DNA of 64,000 nt from Bacteroides cellulosilyticus. Its GTDB lineage: Bacteria > Bacteroidota > Bacteroidia > Bacteroidales > Bacteroidaceae. The stretch spans positions 5,828,501-5,892,500 of the forward strand of contig NZ_CP081903.1 of the NCBI RefSeq assembly GCF_020091405.1. Direction: 5' to 3'. Shown here one piece after another: positions 23,608-31,858 of this stretch. The notes under the pieces were generated by a model. The model was not told the DNA's origin. It worked only from the letters and a program-made list of their open reading frames with translations, and did no database searches. The first letter of the stretch is position 1. Each line of letters begins with the position of its first letter. The position numbers and the translations under genes are program-made.

Positions 23608-24780
23608 TTAGAATCTTACGTTAGTTAATTGTCTATCATTAGAATAAACTGCCCACTTACCGTTACCACTATCAAACAGCCGTAAGTCCGACACCTCCCC
23701 GAAACGCTTGATGTTACCGCAAAGGTCAACGATCCATCCTGCTTCCTTTGAAGGATGCGGACGGATAGCTCGACCGACTATCTGGTACCACATGGCGAGT
23801 GACATCGTAGGACGTGCCATAACTACCGTATCAAGTTCAGGATAATCAAAACCTGTAGTCAATACTCCAACATTGGCAACAACCGGGATTTCACCGGATT
23901 TAAAATGCTTGAGAATCATATCACGAGTAGAGTTTGGGGTATCACCGGAAACGATAGCACAACCAGGTATAGACACAGTTAATCGTTCGGCTTCTTTTAA
24001 GAACCGGGTAAATACCAAAATGCCTTTTCTCTTACCACCTGCTCTGGGATTCATCAACCTTTGGACGATGTGAACAAGATAACCGTAAAAGTCTATTCGT
24101 TCGTATTCCCTTTGGACCGATTTATCCGTATAGTCGGCACCGGTGGTATTTACTTTCAAGTTGAGTTCATTCCACCCTGATGGGTTCATCGGGTAGTAGT
24201 TCAACTTCGCCAGATAGCCCATATCAAGTAAAGTTGATACCTGTACATGGTAAATGACCTCTGAAAAAACATGGGGCTTTGTCCGGGTGATGAATTTCAG
24301 CATAGAACCGAAATCACGCGAGGAAGACAACCTATAAGGAGTTGCCGTCAAGCCAAGAACCTTACACTTCACCGCATCGAAGAAATCCTTGTACATACCT
24401 TCTTTCGGATTTACAAGGTGACATTCATCCACGATGATGTTCTTGAAGTGGATGAACAGTTCGGGATGATTCTTTACCGATCCGATTGTTGCGAATGTTA
24501 TCCGACTTATTTCCTTTGAGTTGAAGGAAGCCGAATAGATTGAGCAGTCAAGTATGCCGTATGAACATAGCTTTTTGAAGTTCTGTTCAAGTATTTCCTT
24601 GCTTGGCTGAAACACCAAAGTGTGCCCCTCAAGCCTTGCGGCTATATCCGCTATGATAAGCGATTTGCCACTTCCCGTAGGCAAAACCATGATGGCATTT
24701 GTTTTCTTCGCTTTGTTGTTGAAGAAAGAAACGGCTGCATCAGAGGCTTTCTGTTGGTAATCACGCAATACATAACTCAT
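23608..24780 (-). CDS. Superfamily 2 DEAD/DEAH-type helicase
   Basis: 390 aa. Motif I LPTGSGKSLI, motif II DECH in IVDECHLVN, motif III GLTATPYR, motif VI QIVGRAIRPH: a complete SF2 helicase of the UvsW/RAD25-like kind. Such phage helicases act in recombination-dependent replication or fork remodelling. Overlaps the ninG start by four bases. Confidence 0.9.
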   Translation of the reverse strand: MSYVLRDYQQKASDAAVSFFNNKAKKTNAIMVLPTGSGKSLIIADIAARLEGHTLVFQPSKEILEQNFKKLCSYGILDCSIYSASFNSKEISRITFATIGSVKNHPELFIHFKNIIVDECHLVNPKEGMYKDFFDAVKCKVLGLTATPYRLSSSRDFGSMLKFITRTKPHVFSEVIYHVQVSTLLDMGYLAKLNYYPMNPSGWNELNLKVNTTGADYTDKSVQREYERIDFYGYLVHIVQRLMNPRAGGKRKGILVFTRFLKEAERLTVSIPGCAIVSGDTPNSTRDMILKHFKSGEIPVVANVGVLTTGFDYPELDTVVMARPTMSLAMWYQIVGRAIRPHPSKEAGWIVDLCGNIKRFGEVSDLRLFDSGNGKWAVYSNDRQLTNVRF

Positions 24781-25253
24781 AAACCTTTCTCCTTTCGTAA
24801 CTTCTTATTGAGTGCTTTGTAATACTTAATTAGTTGCTCGTACTCAAAATCTGACATCTTAGAAGTACCAGCAGCTTTCACTTTCAGCAAGTCAAATTTC
24901 AGTTGCCCGATTTTGGCTATCAGATTCACCCGATAGCCTTCAAGGTGGTCGGCACGGAAACGGTTGCACGCCCGGCATTCGGCATGGCAATTGTTCTCAT
25001 CAAATCGAGTAGCCAGATGCGTGCGGCTGAAATAGTGCCCGCAGTCGGCTTGCCCGAATGGTTTTATCTGTCTGCATGAGATACATTTGAAATAACCGTT
25101 TGGCATACAATCACGAAGCCGGATGAAAAGGGAAAACTCTTTATCGAGTTTCGCTTTCAAATCCGGCTTCTTCTTTACTGTTATCCCTGCTTTATCAAAC
25201 AAGGGTAAAGGCTTGTCTTTCTTTTTTTTCTTTTGTTTTATGTAGTATGGCAT
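24777..25253 (-). CDS. ninG: NinG-like recombination protein
   Basis: 158 aa from ATG 25253 (MPYYIKQKKKKKDKPLPLF). The open frame reaches 25355 but that extension runs antisense through the 5S-like RNA, so it is not used. Conserved NinG features are visible: YFKCISCRQIKPFGQADCGH with the zinc cysteines and CHAECRACNRFRADHLEGY. NinG acts in Red-type recombination in lambda. Confidence 0.85.
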   Translation of the reverse strand: MPYYIKQKKKKKDKPLPLFDKAGITVKKKPDLKAKLDKEFSLFIRLRDCMPNGYFKCISCRQIKPFGQADCGHYFSRTHLATRFDENNCHAECRACNRFRADHLEGYRVNLIAKIGQLKFDLLKVKAAGTSKMSDFEYEQLIKYYKALNKKLRKEKGL

Positions 25254-25261
25254 AAATGTAT

Positions 25262-25269
25262 TATTTTTG
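25262..25269 (+). promoter_or_regulatory. -7 box of the 5S-like RNA unit
   Basis: TATTTTTG matches the Bacteroides -7 rule and lies about 20 bp before the 5S-like RNA. I see no good TTTG at the ideal -33 distance. Confidence 0.45.
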
Positions 25270-25290
25270 CACGCCTCTTTACGAAAGGGG

Positions 25291-25398
<108 letters not shown>

Positions 25399-25488
25399 TT
25401 AAAAGATTATTTTATAAAGTTTAAAAGATTAGGGAGTACTCCCAATATACCATAGATAATTTTATAATAACCAAAAAAAATTAAAACA

Positions 25489-25584
25489 ATGGTAAATTTT
25501 TTAACTGCCGTTTTAGTTTTTGTAGTAGGAACATATACAGTTCGGCTGATAGACTATTGCTATAATAACTATATTATAAGATAA
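25489..25584 (+). CDS. Small membrane peptide (31 aa)
   Basis: ATG at 25489, TAA at 25582-25584: MVNFLTAVLVFVVGTYTVRL and a polar tyrosine/asparagine-rich tail. One membrane helix. The A-rich stretch AAAACA just before the ATG suits Bacteroides initiation. It shares the plus-strand unit with the 5S-like RNA and precedes a strong terminator. Confidence 0.45.
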   Translation: MVNFLTAVLVFVVGTYTVRLIDYCYNNYIIR

Positions 25585-25599
25585 TTTCCAATCATGGAA

Positions 25600-25626
25600 C
25601 CCCGGTCAAAATACCGGGGCTTTTTT
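25600..25626 (+). terminator. Terminator of the 5S-like RNA unit
   Basis: Arms CCCCGGT and ACCGGGG around CAAAAT, then C and six T on the plus strand. The minus strand has no U-run, so it acts on plus-strand transcripts only. Confidence 0.85.
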
Positions 25627-26497
25627 ATTCCATATAAGCCATTGAAAACTCTTTCGGAATAAACCGCCCAACTGGAATAGGTTTGGCAGATTCAATAGCT
25701 GTATGAACTTCCCTCTTTTTGAACTCATGTCCCTTTTCTTTGGCTTGTTTCTCACATTCTTCCTCTTTATTTTTGAGGTAGTGAGTAATAAGCATCATCG
25801 CTCTGTCAACGTTGAAGGTGTTCACGACAAAGGTTTGGACTCTTTCGTCTTCATTCTCCCCTTCCGTAAATGTGATTTTCGTCTCAATCTGGTAGAATTT
25901 CTTTTCATTCGGTTTAGATTCTTCGTCACTATCTTCCGTCTCATCGTCCATCTTGTCAACGTATTCTGCCATAGTGATTTCATTTTTGAGATAGGCAAGC
26001 GAAGCATCGTCAACCTTGCGTTCTTTCAAGTTGTCAGTAAGAATTACGCAGGAATCGAACTCCTTTATCATTGTCAAGGTGAATCCAAACTGGTAATTAA
26101 GTTCAATGTAGTCTTTCAAGATAAGGCAAGCATTCTCTAGCCCAGTGGCATACAACAAGAATTTATACTTCTTGTCGCTTATTTGCGCTTGTGCAAGATA
26201 AGGATATAAGAACTTGTTCTCATTCTCGAACGCCAAACGGTTCTGGTTGCTGACCTCCACTTCCTTGATACCGTCTGCTTCCATACTGAAACGAATTTTC
26301 GCCAAAGTGTCTTGGTCTATTAGCGTACCACGATCAAAAAGGACTTCATTACGTTCAATGTTTACCGTTTCACCGGTATCTTCATCAATGAAAGATTCCT
26401 CCCATGTTTTGAGAACACGCTTTGCAAGGTACATGTTAAGCATCTTCTTTGGATCAGATGTCACGTACCGGATTTCTGTTTTTCTTGTTTCTATCAT
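25625..26497 (-). CDS. Conserved phage protein, unknown (290 aa)
   Basis: 290 aa, soluble. Region about 195-215 is an acidic linker (DDETEDSDEESK); the rest is alpha/beta. Lies in the recombination block between ninG and the ninB-like gene. No recognised motif; it may be a DNA metabolism protein. Its start overlaps the previous gene by 44 bp. Confidence 0.6.
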   Translation of the reverse strand: MIETRKTEIRYVTSDPKKMLNMYLAKRVLKTWEESFIDEDTGETVNIERNEVLFDRGTLIDQDTLAKIRFSMEADGIKEVEVSNQNRLAFENENKFLYPYLAQAQISDKKYKFLLYATGLENACLILKDYIELNYQFGFTLTMIKEFDSCVILTDNLKERKVDDASLAYLKNEITMAEYVDKMDDETEDSDEESKPNEKKFYQIETKITFTEGENEDERVQTFVVNTFNVDRAMMLITHYLKNKEEECEKQAKEKGHEFKKREVHTAIESAKPIPVGRFIPKEFSMAYME

Positions 26498-26711
26498 TAT
26501 TCTTTAATTTAGAAATTAGTTCATCTTTCATTCTCAATATTCTGGCCATGCCTCTCATCCGGGACTGAGCAGCGAGATACATTTGTTTATACTTAGCCGC
26601 ATCCGTTAAGGCACGCTCGTATTTGGCTGTCTTTTCATCGGCAAACCTGCCTATGCTGTCACGCTTATAAAGCTTTGGAGGCTTAACCTCATTCCCGAAT
26701 AAGTCGTTCAT
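26454..26711 (-). CDS. Phage protein, basic coiled-coil (85 aa)
   Basis: 85 aa; MNDLFGNEVKPPKLYKRDSI then a helical basic region (KYKQMYLAAQSRMRGMARIL) and a lysine/asparagine-rich end. Gap of 2 bp to the upstream gene. Unknown. Confidence 0.55.
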   Translation of the reverse strand: MNDLFGNEVKPPKLYKRDSIGRFADEKTAKYERALTDAAKYKQMYLAAQSRMRGMARILRMKDELISKLKNNDRNKKNRNPVRDI

Positions 26712-26713
26712 GA

Positions 26714-27151
26714 CTAAATAAATTCTTTGTTACGTTCGATTTCTTGTTCTATATGGATAAGAAACTCATTCTCATTCGGTGCAGGCAAATAAATACCAGC
26801 TTGCGCTTGAGACCAGTTTCTAAATCTTTCAATTGCAGTTGTCATTTCGCCAGTGGTAAGTTCCGAACTGCTTCTCATGTAGGTTATCTCCTTACCCTGC
26901 TTATTGATTTTCTTACGTTCAAATAAATCACGATTACAAGTTTTTTTAAAATAGTCAAGTTTGACTTCTTCAAGGCTGTAGCCAAATTCACAAGCAAAGA
27001 AAGACAGTAGTAAATGAAGATAGGAGTTCTGTGCTAAAGAGCGATTGGGAAGGCGTTTTTTGACCTCTACAACCGCCCTTTGCTGAAAGAGTTTGTTTAC
27101 ATACTCTTTGTACCTGTCAATCTCATAAGGATTATTTAGATTGAAAATCAT
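26714..27151 (-). CDS. NinB-like recombination protein
   Basis: 145 aa. RSLAQNSYLHLLLSFFACEF and the later TTGEMTTAIERFRNWSQAQA, then GIYLPAPNE, follow the NinB/YbcN layout (Q-N-x-x-Y-H near the middle, G-I-x-L-P at the end). NinB binds single-stranded DNA and assists recombination. It lies beside an SSB-like gene, which fits. Confidence 0.6.
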   Translation of the reverse strand: MIFNLNNPYEIDRYKEYVNKLFQQRAVVEVKKRLPNRSLAQNSYLHLLLSFFACEFGYSLEEVKLDYFKKTCNRDLFERKKINKQGKEITYMRSSSELTTGEMTTAIERFRNWSQAQAGIYLPAPNENEFLIHIEQEIERNKEFI

Positions 27152-27154
27152 ACG

Positions 27155-27619
27155 CTAAAAAGGTAAATCATCTTTTACATTACCATTCGCATCAACAGGA
27201 GGCGGAAAGTTCTGCGGTTGCTGCTGATAAGTCGGCTGCGGTGCCGGTTGTTGAATTGGGTGCTGTACCGATACAGTCTGTGGAGATTGCGATACACCGC
27301 CACGCGCTTCTATTTTATAGCATCGAATAGACGCCATACGTTTAAGTTCCCCATCCTGATTTGTCCATGAACGCCCCTGTAAGACAAATGATATAGTCAC
27401 TACATCATCATTTTTATAGCGGTCAAGTTCTGCACATTTGTCACCCGAAAACTCCAAAGGAATAACATTCTCATACTCGCTACGCTCACCTGTATAAGGG
27501 TCATATGTGGTTGCATCAAGAATAAACTCTCGTTTGGTAAATGGATTTCCTCCATTCTTGGATAGTATTTGGACGGTCTGACTGATTTCGATTATCCGTC
27601 CGGTTATTTGATTTGCCAT
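27155..27619 (-). CDS. SSB-like OB-fold protein (DUF3127 type)
   Basis: 154 aa. Residues 1-105 form an OB-fold like DUF3127 (ITGRIIEISQTVQILSKNGG ... FVLQGRSWTNQDGEL). A flexible P/Q-rich linker follows (QPAPQPTYQQQPQ), then the acidic tip DDLPF, the same kind of C-terminal tail by which SSB recruits partners. Probably the phage single-strand-binding protein. Confidence 0.75.
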   Translation of the reverse strand: MANQITGRIIEISQTVQILSKNGGNPFTKREFILDATTYDPYTGERSEYENVIPLEFSGDKCAELDRYKNDDVVTISFVLQGRSWTNQDGELKRMASIRCYKIEARGGVSQSPQTVSVQHPIQQPAPQPTYQQQPQNFPPPVDANGNVKDDLPF

Positions 27620-27627
27620 AATGAATA

Positions 27628-28530
27628 TTATATTACTTTTAATGTTACGCTACCAACTATCGGAGATTCTTTCAAATATTTGTTATAAACTCCCGGATAG
27701 TCTTTCTCGAATTTTTCTTTATCGAATGATTTTCGAATGCTATCCTTTTTACGGATAAATTGTATTGAATCACTCTTCCAATTATAGACTCCGGATTTCA
27801 CCATCTCTTTCATTACTCCATCCGTAAGTTCCTTCTTCTTGTCTGCCCAATATTTCGCTTGTTTTTCTATTTCAATTATGGATAGTTCCATTTCTTGATA
27901 ATGAGATGGTAAAGTAATATTGGATATGGGTAGGGCGTAGGGGTTAACGAACTGGATGCCATTCATATCACAAGTCAAAAGCGATTTTATAACATCAGAA
28001 GGGATTCGTTCTACATCTATCAATTCAGCGATAGAGCCTCGCAACCAGATAGCAAACAATCTATCAACTTTTGCGCCTGGATTCTGCAATTCAAAGAGAT
28101 AAGCATAAATAGATAATTGCCAACGCACATACTCCTTATCCAATTTATATGTGGTTTTAATATCACCCAAGTGAAAGGTATCTTCATTTTCTCGATAAAC
28201 CTTATCTATTGAACTTGCATAATGTTCATTGTCGGATACAAGGTATTCACTATCTTCAATAATCAATCCATTAAGTTGTATTAAGTTGAGATAGTTCTTC
28301 GCTTCTTCACAATCAGGAATAACCCCTAATGAATCGGCTATTTCACAACATTCATGTATATAAGAACCTTTTTCTGCTGCGTTATCAATCCGATATTGAG
28401 GAATCCCTTTTAACTTATCGGGAAATAATTGCCTTTCAATTATCCCTGTAATTCCTGAGAGAAACACACCGTTCAGTATATAGGTGTGTTTCTCTTGGTT
28501 GAATACAACTTGCGATTTATTGAGCTGCAT
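27628..28530 (-). CDS. PD-(D/E)XK exonuclease
   Basis: 300 aa. The RecB-type core is visible: GSYIHECCEIAD (conserved H), YASSIDKVYRE (D), LGDIKTTYKL (D-x-K), and YVRWQLSIYAYLFEL (Q-x-x-x-Y). Such nucleases resect double-strand ends for the annealing protein encoded just upstream (ERF, 14-bp overlap), an Exo/Beta-like pair. Confidence 0.82.
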   Translation of the reverse strand: MQLNKSQVVFNQEKHTYILNGVFLSGITGIIERQLFPDKLKGIPQYRIDNAAEKGSYIHECCEIADSLGVIPDCEEAKNYLNLIQLNGLIIEDSEYLVSDNEHYASSIDKVYRENEDTFHLGDIKTTYKLDKEYVRWQLSIYAYLFELQNPGAKVDRLFAIWLRGSIAELIDVERIPSDVIKSLLTCDMNGIQFVNPYALPISNITLPSHYQEMELSIIEIEKQAKYWADKKKELTDGVMKEMVKSGVYNWKSDSIQFIRKKDSIRKSFDKEKFEKDYPGVYNKYLKESPIVGSVTLKVI

Positions 28531-29101
28531 TGTTTAATTCTTTTTTCTTAGTGGATAATGCGTTCATAAAATCTTTGTTCCCCTGCAAACTGTTATAGCT
28601 ATTAAATATCTGCGTTAGTGTCTGCACACTTTGCGCGCCTTTAACTTCTTGCAGAGCCATTGCCAGATAATCCGTTTCTTCCGGTGTAATTGAGTCTGGG
28701 TCTTTTGATTCTTCTGTAGGGATGAGAAACATTTGCAACAGTGAATACTTTAAAGCAATACTCATTGCCTTATTCATTCCTTTATCACCTGAATCCATCG
28801 CTTCTCCTACGTTAGTGGTTTCTACAAAAGAACCATCAGTAGTCATATAGCGGAACTTTATCATCGCACGGGTGAATGTATTAGTACCACCGCTTTTCGT
28901 TGGTCTATTTTCAGTGGTGAAATTCTGTACTTCTTGAAGGATGAACACATCATTTTTTGAGAATAACTCATGAAGTTCATTCATAACGTTATCAATGCCA
29001 CGGAATTTAAAACCTTGTTGCTGGTTTTTTTCCGACTTTGTTATAGCCTTTGTTTCTTTTAGAATACTGGCTATCTTAGTGTATATAAGTTGGTCACTCA
29101 T
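28517..29101 (-). CDS. erf: ERF-family single-strand annealing protein
   Basis: 194 aa. FKFRGIDNVMNELHELFSK and the glycine/aspartate core EAMDSGDKGMNKAMSIALKY are characteristic of the ERF superfamily. It anneals complementary strands in phage recombination and genome circularisation, working with the adjacent nuclease and SSB-like protein. Confidence 0.88.
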   Translation of the reverse strand: MSDQLIYTKIASILKETKAITKSEKNQQQGFKFRGIDNVMNELHELFSKNDVFILQEVQNFTTENRPTKSGGTNTFTRAMIKFRYMTTDGSFVETTNVGEAMDSGDKGMNKAMSIALKYSLLQMFLIPTEESKDPDSITPEETDYLAMALQEVKGAQSVQTLTQIFNSYNSLQGNKDFMNALSTKKKELNNAAQ

Positions 29102-29124
29102 AATCGTAAAATTTAAAGGGTTAA

Positions 29125-29352
29125 TTATATTCTTTGTTCTTTAGAATCAATAGCATAGAGAAGTACATCACAAGCATTGATTGCATAAGGAGACATTTTC
29201 GTGGTTCCGGTCTTTTCTGCCCGTATTTTCTTTTCTGCTATCAGCTTTTCAAGTCTATAACGACCGCCTACAAACTCTTTTGCTTGCTCTTTATTGAGAG
29301 ACACTCTGCTACCTATTCGATAGAGAGTGTTTAATTTTGCTTCTGCATTCAT
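29125..29352 (-). CDS. Small phage protein, unknown (75 aa)
   Basis: 75 aa, basic; YRIGSRVSLNKEQAKEFVGG could be part of a small DNA-binding domain, and the end is DVLLYAIDSKEQRI. Overlaps the upstream gene by four bases. Confidence 0.55.
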   Translation of the reverse strand: MNAEAKLNTLYRIGSRVSLNKEQAKEFVGGRYRLEKLIAEKKIRAEKTGTTKMSPYAINACDVLLYAIDSKEQRI

Positions 29353-29711
29353 TCTAACCTCCTTACTCTTTCAATAGTTTCAACTCTTGTTCTTCGTGCC
29401 CTTCTCATATCGCTCTGTTCGTGGTAAAGCGACAAAGAAAAGACACATAATAAGCCACAAGCAACGGATGTACGAATGATAGGTGAAAAATCCATTGTGA
29501 ATTTCACACCAGCTATCCGTTCATAAAGCATGGTTGCCAATTCCCGACCATTCCTCACCTGCAAAACATCAAAAGCTTTCTGCAATTGGTTGTTTATCGT
29601 GCTAACTGCTCGGCATTTGAGATCAGCAATTTCTTTCTTTTCATACCCTTGTGCATACATTCGTGCTGTAATCTCGCATTCAGGGGTGAGTTCTGTTAAT
29701 ACTCTATTCAT
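29349..29711 (-). CDS. LuxR-type HTH protein with a membrane segment
   Basis: 120 aa. A LuxR/GerE-like helix-turn-helix covers about residues 6-60 (LTPECEITARMYAQGYEKKE and STINNQLQKAFDVLQV). A hydrophobic stretch about 78-98 (IIRTSVACGLLCVFSLSL) and a basic tail follow. A membrane-tethered or transcription-coupled regulator is possible. Starts at a TCACACGATTATG motif. Confidence 0.7.
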   Translation of the reverse strand: MNRVLTELTPECEITARMYAQGYEKKEIADLKCRAVSTINNQLQKAFDVLQVRNGRELATMLYERIAGVKFTMDFSPIIRTSVACGLLCVFSLSLYHEQSDMRRARRTRVETIERVRRLE

Positions 29712-29729
29712 AATCGTGTGAGTTAATGA

Positions 29730-29954
29730 TTAGTAGTTCCTTACTACATAAAACTTTCCTTTAGGAGCTCCTTCTTGTTGAATAGAATAAAGTACATCTT
29801 CCGGTTCTACAATTCGATTGGCTCTCGCCAAACGATTCAAATCTTGAACCATACGGGATACTTTCACATAAAGAGATAAAGAGAAAGGTAGCTTATCATT
29901 TTTCTTTATCAGCTTCTCTTTGACTTTTTTTCTTTCTTCTGATTCTTTTGCCAT
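29730..29954 (-). CDS. Small basic phage protein, unknown (74 aa)
   Basis: 74 aa; lysine/glutamate-rich N-terminus, then SLYVKVSRMVQDLNRLARAN. Predicted helical, possibly a small DNA-binding protein. First gene downstream of the tRNA-like element. Confidence 0.5.
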   Translation of the reverse strand: MAKESEERKKVKEKLIKKNDKLPFSLSLYVKVSRMVQDLNRLARANRIVEPEDVLYSIQQEGAPKGKFYVVRNY

Positions 29955-29981
29955 AAGATTTAATTTTAAATTAATGATTCG

Positions 29982-30108
29982 TGGACAAGCCCGGGCTCGA
30001 ACCGGGATGAGATGTCTGCTTTCATGATGCGTCCAACATTACTTGCATACAGATTTTCACTGAACTCGCTCTGGTATTGAGTGCGTCTACCAATTCCGCC
30101 ACTTATCC
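29982..30108 (-). tRNA. tRNA-like gene with a 40 to 45-nt extra segment (Leu-like frame)
   Basis: The ends fold as one tRNA: acceptor GGATAAG (from 30108) pairs with CTTGTCC (29983-29989) over seven pairs; the D-arm region TGGCGGAATTGGTAGACGC is that of class II leucine tRNAs; the T-arm CCCGG-TTCGAGC-CCGGG is perfect. But 127 nt separate the ends, against about 85 for tRNA-Leu, and no anticodon loop with U33 is clear (best stem CACTC/GAGCG has loop AATACCA). Could be an intron-bearing or degenerate tRNA. Confidence 0.55.
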
Positions 30109-30188
30109 CCAATAATAAAGGTGCACTATCTTCACAGACCGCACACCCCAGTACAAACACAAAATAAAACACGACAAAAACAGTTATG

Positions 30189-30371
30189 TCAATAATCCTC
30201 TTTCAACTCCGAAAATGTCAAAACAGTGAGTATAATAGATAAGACAAACATTATAGATGTCAGTATGACACCGGACACATACATGGGACTATCCTTGATA
30301 ACAGCATTACATAGTATCACTGTCATACATAATAATAAGATCACTGAAAAAGAAAACATAATCACTTTCAT
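30189..30371 (-). CDS. Small membrane protein (60 aa)
   Basis: 60 aa with two hydrophobic segments (VIMFSFSVILLLCMTVILCN and VSGVILTSIMFVLSIILTVL). Four-base overlap with the coiled-coil gene upstream. The pairing of a small two-helix protein with a coiled-coil protein recalls lysis accessory pairs, but this is weak. Confidence 0.55.
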   Translation of the reverse strand: MKVIMFSFSVILLLCMTVILCNAVIKDSPMYVSGVILTSIMFVLSIILTVLTFSELKEDY

Positions 30372-30565
30372 GGCAACTTCTCCTCTACTTTAGCAAGCGT
30401 GCATTTACTTTGGTGAACTGCGTCATCAATACGCAGCATTAAACTATCCATTTCTCTTGTACGTCTAATAGACAAAGCCGCCAAACAATCAGTAGTAGCT
30501 TTCAATTCAAGTGAAAGTTCTTTTACTGTATCTTCCAAGAACTTAAGGTACTCATTTACTTCCAT
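30368..30565 (-). CDS. Small coiled-coil phage protein (65 aa)
   Basis: 65 aa, heptad-like (YLKFLEDTVKELSLELKATT), no membrane segment. Overlaps the 60-aa membrane gene. Confidence 0.55.
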   Translation of the reverse strand: MEVNEYLKFLEDTVKELSLELKATTDCLAALSIRRTREMDSLMLRIDDAVHQSKCTLAKVEEKLP

Positions 30566-30636
30566 AAGAATAAGTATTAGTTTGTGCCCGCCAACCTTTT
30601 AGACAGTTGTACCAGTAATCGAGAACTGACGGTCTT

Positions 30637-31233
30637 TTATATCAATACCAGTACGGACGCCCAACCCGAAAACATCCACTTAAATCCATAACATGTTTTC
30701 TTTACACCTTTACAACACCTTGCAATGTTCGCTCTGTTGTAGCCAAATTCTCTCTCAATGGCATGGAGACTTTTGAACTCCCTTATGAAGTTCCCGTTTA
30801 AATCAAGCTGTATTACTTTCTTTTCAAGAACTTCAAGCCATTTTCTCTTAGCTTTTTTATTCGATATTTTATTTGAGATTTTTGTGTTAGGGTTATTCCT
30901 GTTTTCTTTCTTCGTAACCCATTTTAAATTGCAAACACGATTATCATCACGAATGGTATTTATGTGGTCTATTTCGGGCTTGTTACTTACATTTGGTATG
31001 AATGCAAGAGCAACCAACCTATGAATCAAAAAGAAAGATTTAATTTTGTTTTTTATTAGAAATACATACACATAACCTACATTGTTATACCTCAACTTCA
31101 AATTGCGTCCATGTGTAAACACTTTTCTACCAGATAAATATAATGTGATTCTGTCAAGGCTTCTTACTTTACCTAAATTGGATACTTGGTATAAACCTTC
31201 ATATCCTTCAATATTTTTCCAAATTTCGTCCAT
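30637..31233 (-). CDS. HNH homing endonuclease (NUMOD4 / HNH_3)
   Basis: 198 aa. NUMOD4 at the start (WKNIEGYEGLYQVSNLGKVR), the HNH core HRLVALAFIPNVSNKPEIDH with N-x-x-x-N in the following helix, and a NUMOD1-like C-terminal DNA-binding repeat (LNGNFIREFKSLHAIEREFG). A free-standing homing gene that spreads between phage genomes. The last ten residues (SGWASVLVLI) look like read-through into flanking DNA. Confidence 0.9.
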   Translation of the reverse strand: MDEIWKNIEGYEGLYQVSNLGKVRSLDRITLYLSGRKVFTHGRNLKLRYNNVGYVYVFLIKNKIKSFFLIHRLVALAFIPNVSNKPEIDHINTIRDDNRVCNLKWVTKKENRNNPNTKISNKISNKKAKRKWLEVLEKKVIQLDLNGNFIREFKSLHAIEREFGYNRANIARCCKGVKKTCYGFKWMFSGWASVLVLI

Positions 31234-31561
31234 ATACTTTTAAAAATTAGTGCTAACAGAGGAATTCGATTCCAAGCATCACGCTTTTCTGTTAGCTATA
31301 TGTTTCGATGTGCGTGTCGGTCGCCAAATCCGTCATTACTTACACCTCAGTGACTATGGTTACACATCTGTTAATCGTTAAACATTGCACAACTCACAAG
31401 CTCCAACTTGCTTATGTGCGTTCATTATCTTTGGTTGACCTAAACGGCTTATGAATTACACCGTAAAGGCTTTTACAATATTTCAAAGAACTAATCAATA
31501 GTGCCCGTGTAGAATATTCTCTACGTCTGCACGGGCTGTCGTGCGTGATATAATCGTGTGA
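31234..31561 (-). other. 328-bp non-coding, structured stretch upstream of the homing endonuclease
   Basis: No convincing gene on either strand. It holds a compact tRNA-like fold (31251-31296) and a strong hairpin (GCCCGTG at 31502 pairing with CACGGGC at about 31530-31536). A self-splicing intron or a leader RNA of the endonuclease gene are possibilities; I could not identify group I core elements by eye. Confidence 0.4.
31251..31296 (-). ncRNA. Miniature tRNA-like fold (46 nt)
   Basis: Minus strand: GCTAACA pairs with TGTTAGC over 7 bp (9 bp with the next pairs), enclosing two hairpins, AAGC-GTGAT-GCTT and GGAAT-CGA-ATTCC, and ending in an unpaired A like a discriminator base. It looks like a tRNA without an anticodon arm. 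May be a decayed tRNA or a processing signal. Confidence 0.35.
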
Positions 31562-31651
31562 TTAATCATCATAAAAGAACTTCTCACCCGGCTTTCTGAA
31601 TAGCCTATACCCAGCGTACAGGCTCATTAATGTTATTGCTATTTCTATCAT
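31562..31651 (-). CDS. Very small membrane peptide (29 aa)
   Basis: ATG at 31651 overlaps the upstream stop in an ATGA. MIEIAITLMSLYAGYRLFRK, then PGEKFFYDD: one short membrane helix with positive charges after it. The exact overlap supports coding. Confidence 0.5.
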   Translation of the reverse strand: MIEIAITLMSLYAGYRLFRKPGEKFFYDD

Positions 31652-31857
31652 ACCGCCATTCTGTTAAGTTGAAACTCTATGTAATCAATCTCTTCTTGAA
31701 TACCTTGCAGCGCTTCTTCTTTGGTGTCAGTATTACAGTATGTGCAAGCTTCTGCCTCTGACATACCGTCCACTCTATCAAGCTCAGTACAAGCCTTATC
31801 TAAAGACTTTTCAAACTCATAAGCATCTATGCTGTCACAAACTCTATACTGTCTCAT
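31648..31857 (-). CDS. Small phage protein, unknown (69 aa)
   Basis: 69 aa, acidic and helical (DAYEFEKSLDKACTELDRVD), ending EEIDYIEFQLNRMAV. One base separates it from the upstream gene. Unknown. Confidence 0.55.
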   Translation of the reverse strand: MRQYRVCDSIDAYEFEKSLDKACTELDRVDGMSEAEACTYCNTDTKEEALQGIQEEIDYIEFQLNRMAV

Positions 31858-31858
31858 A

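Noticed and set aside
30572..30640. Possible remnant of a gene split by the homing endonuclease (frame reading GIDIKDRQFSITGTTV)
   Set aside because: About 20 codons only, no matching 5' part seen upstream; could be chance.
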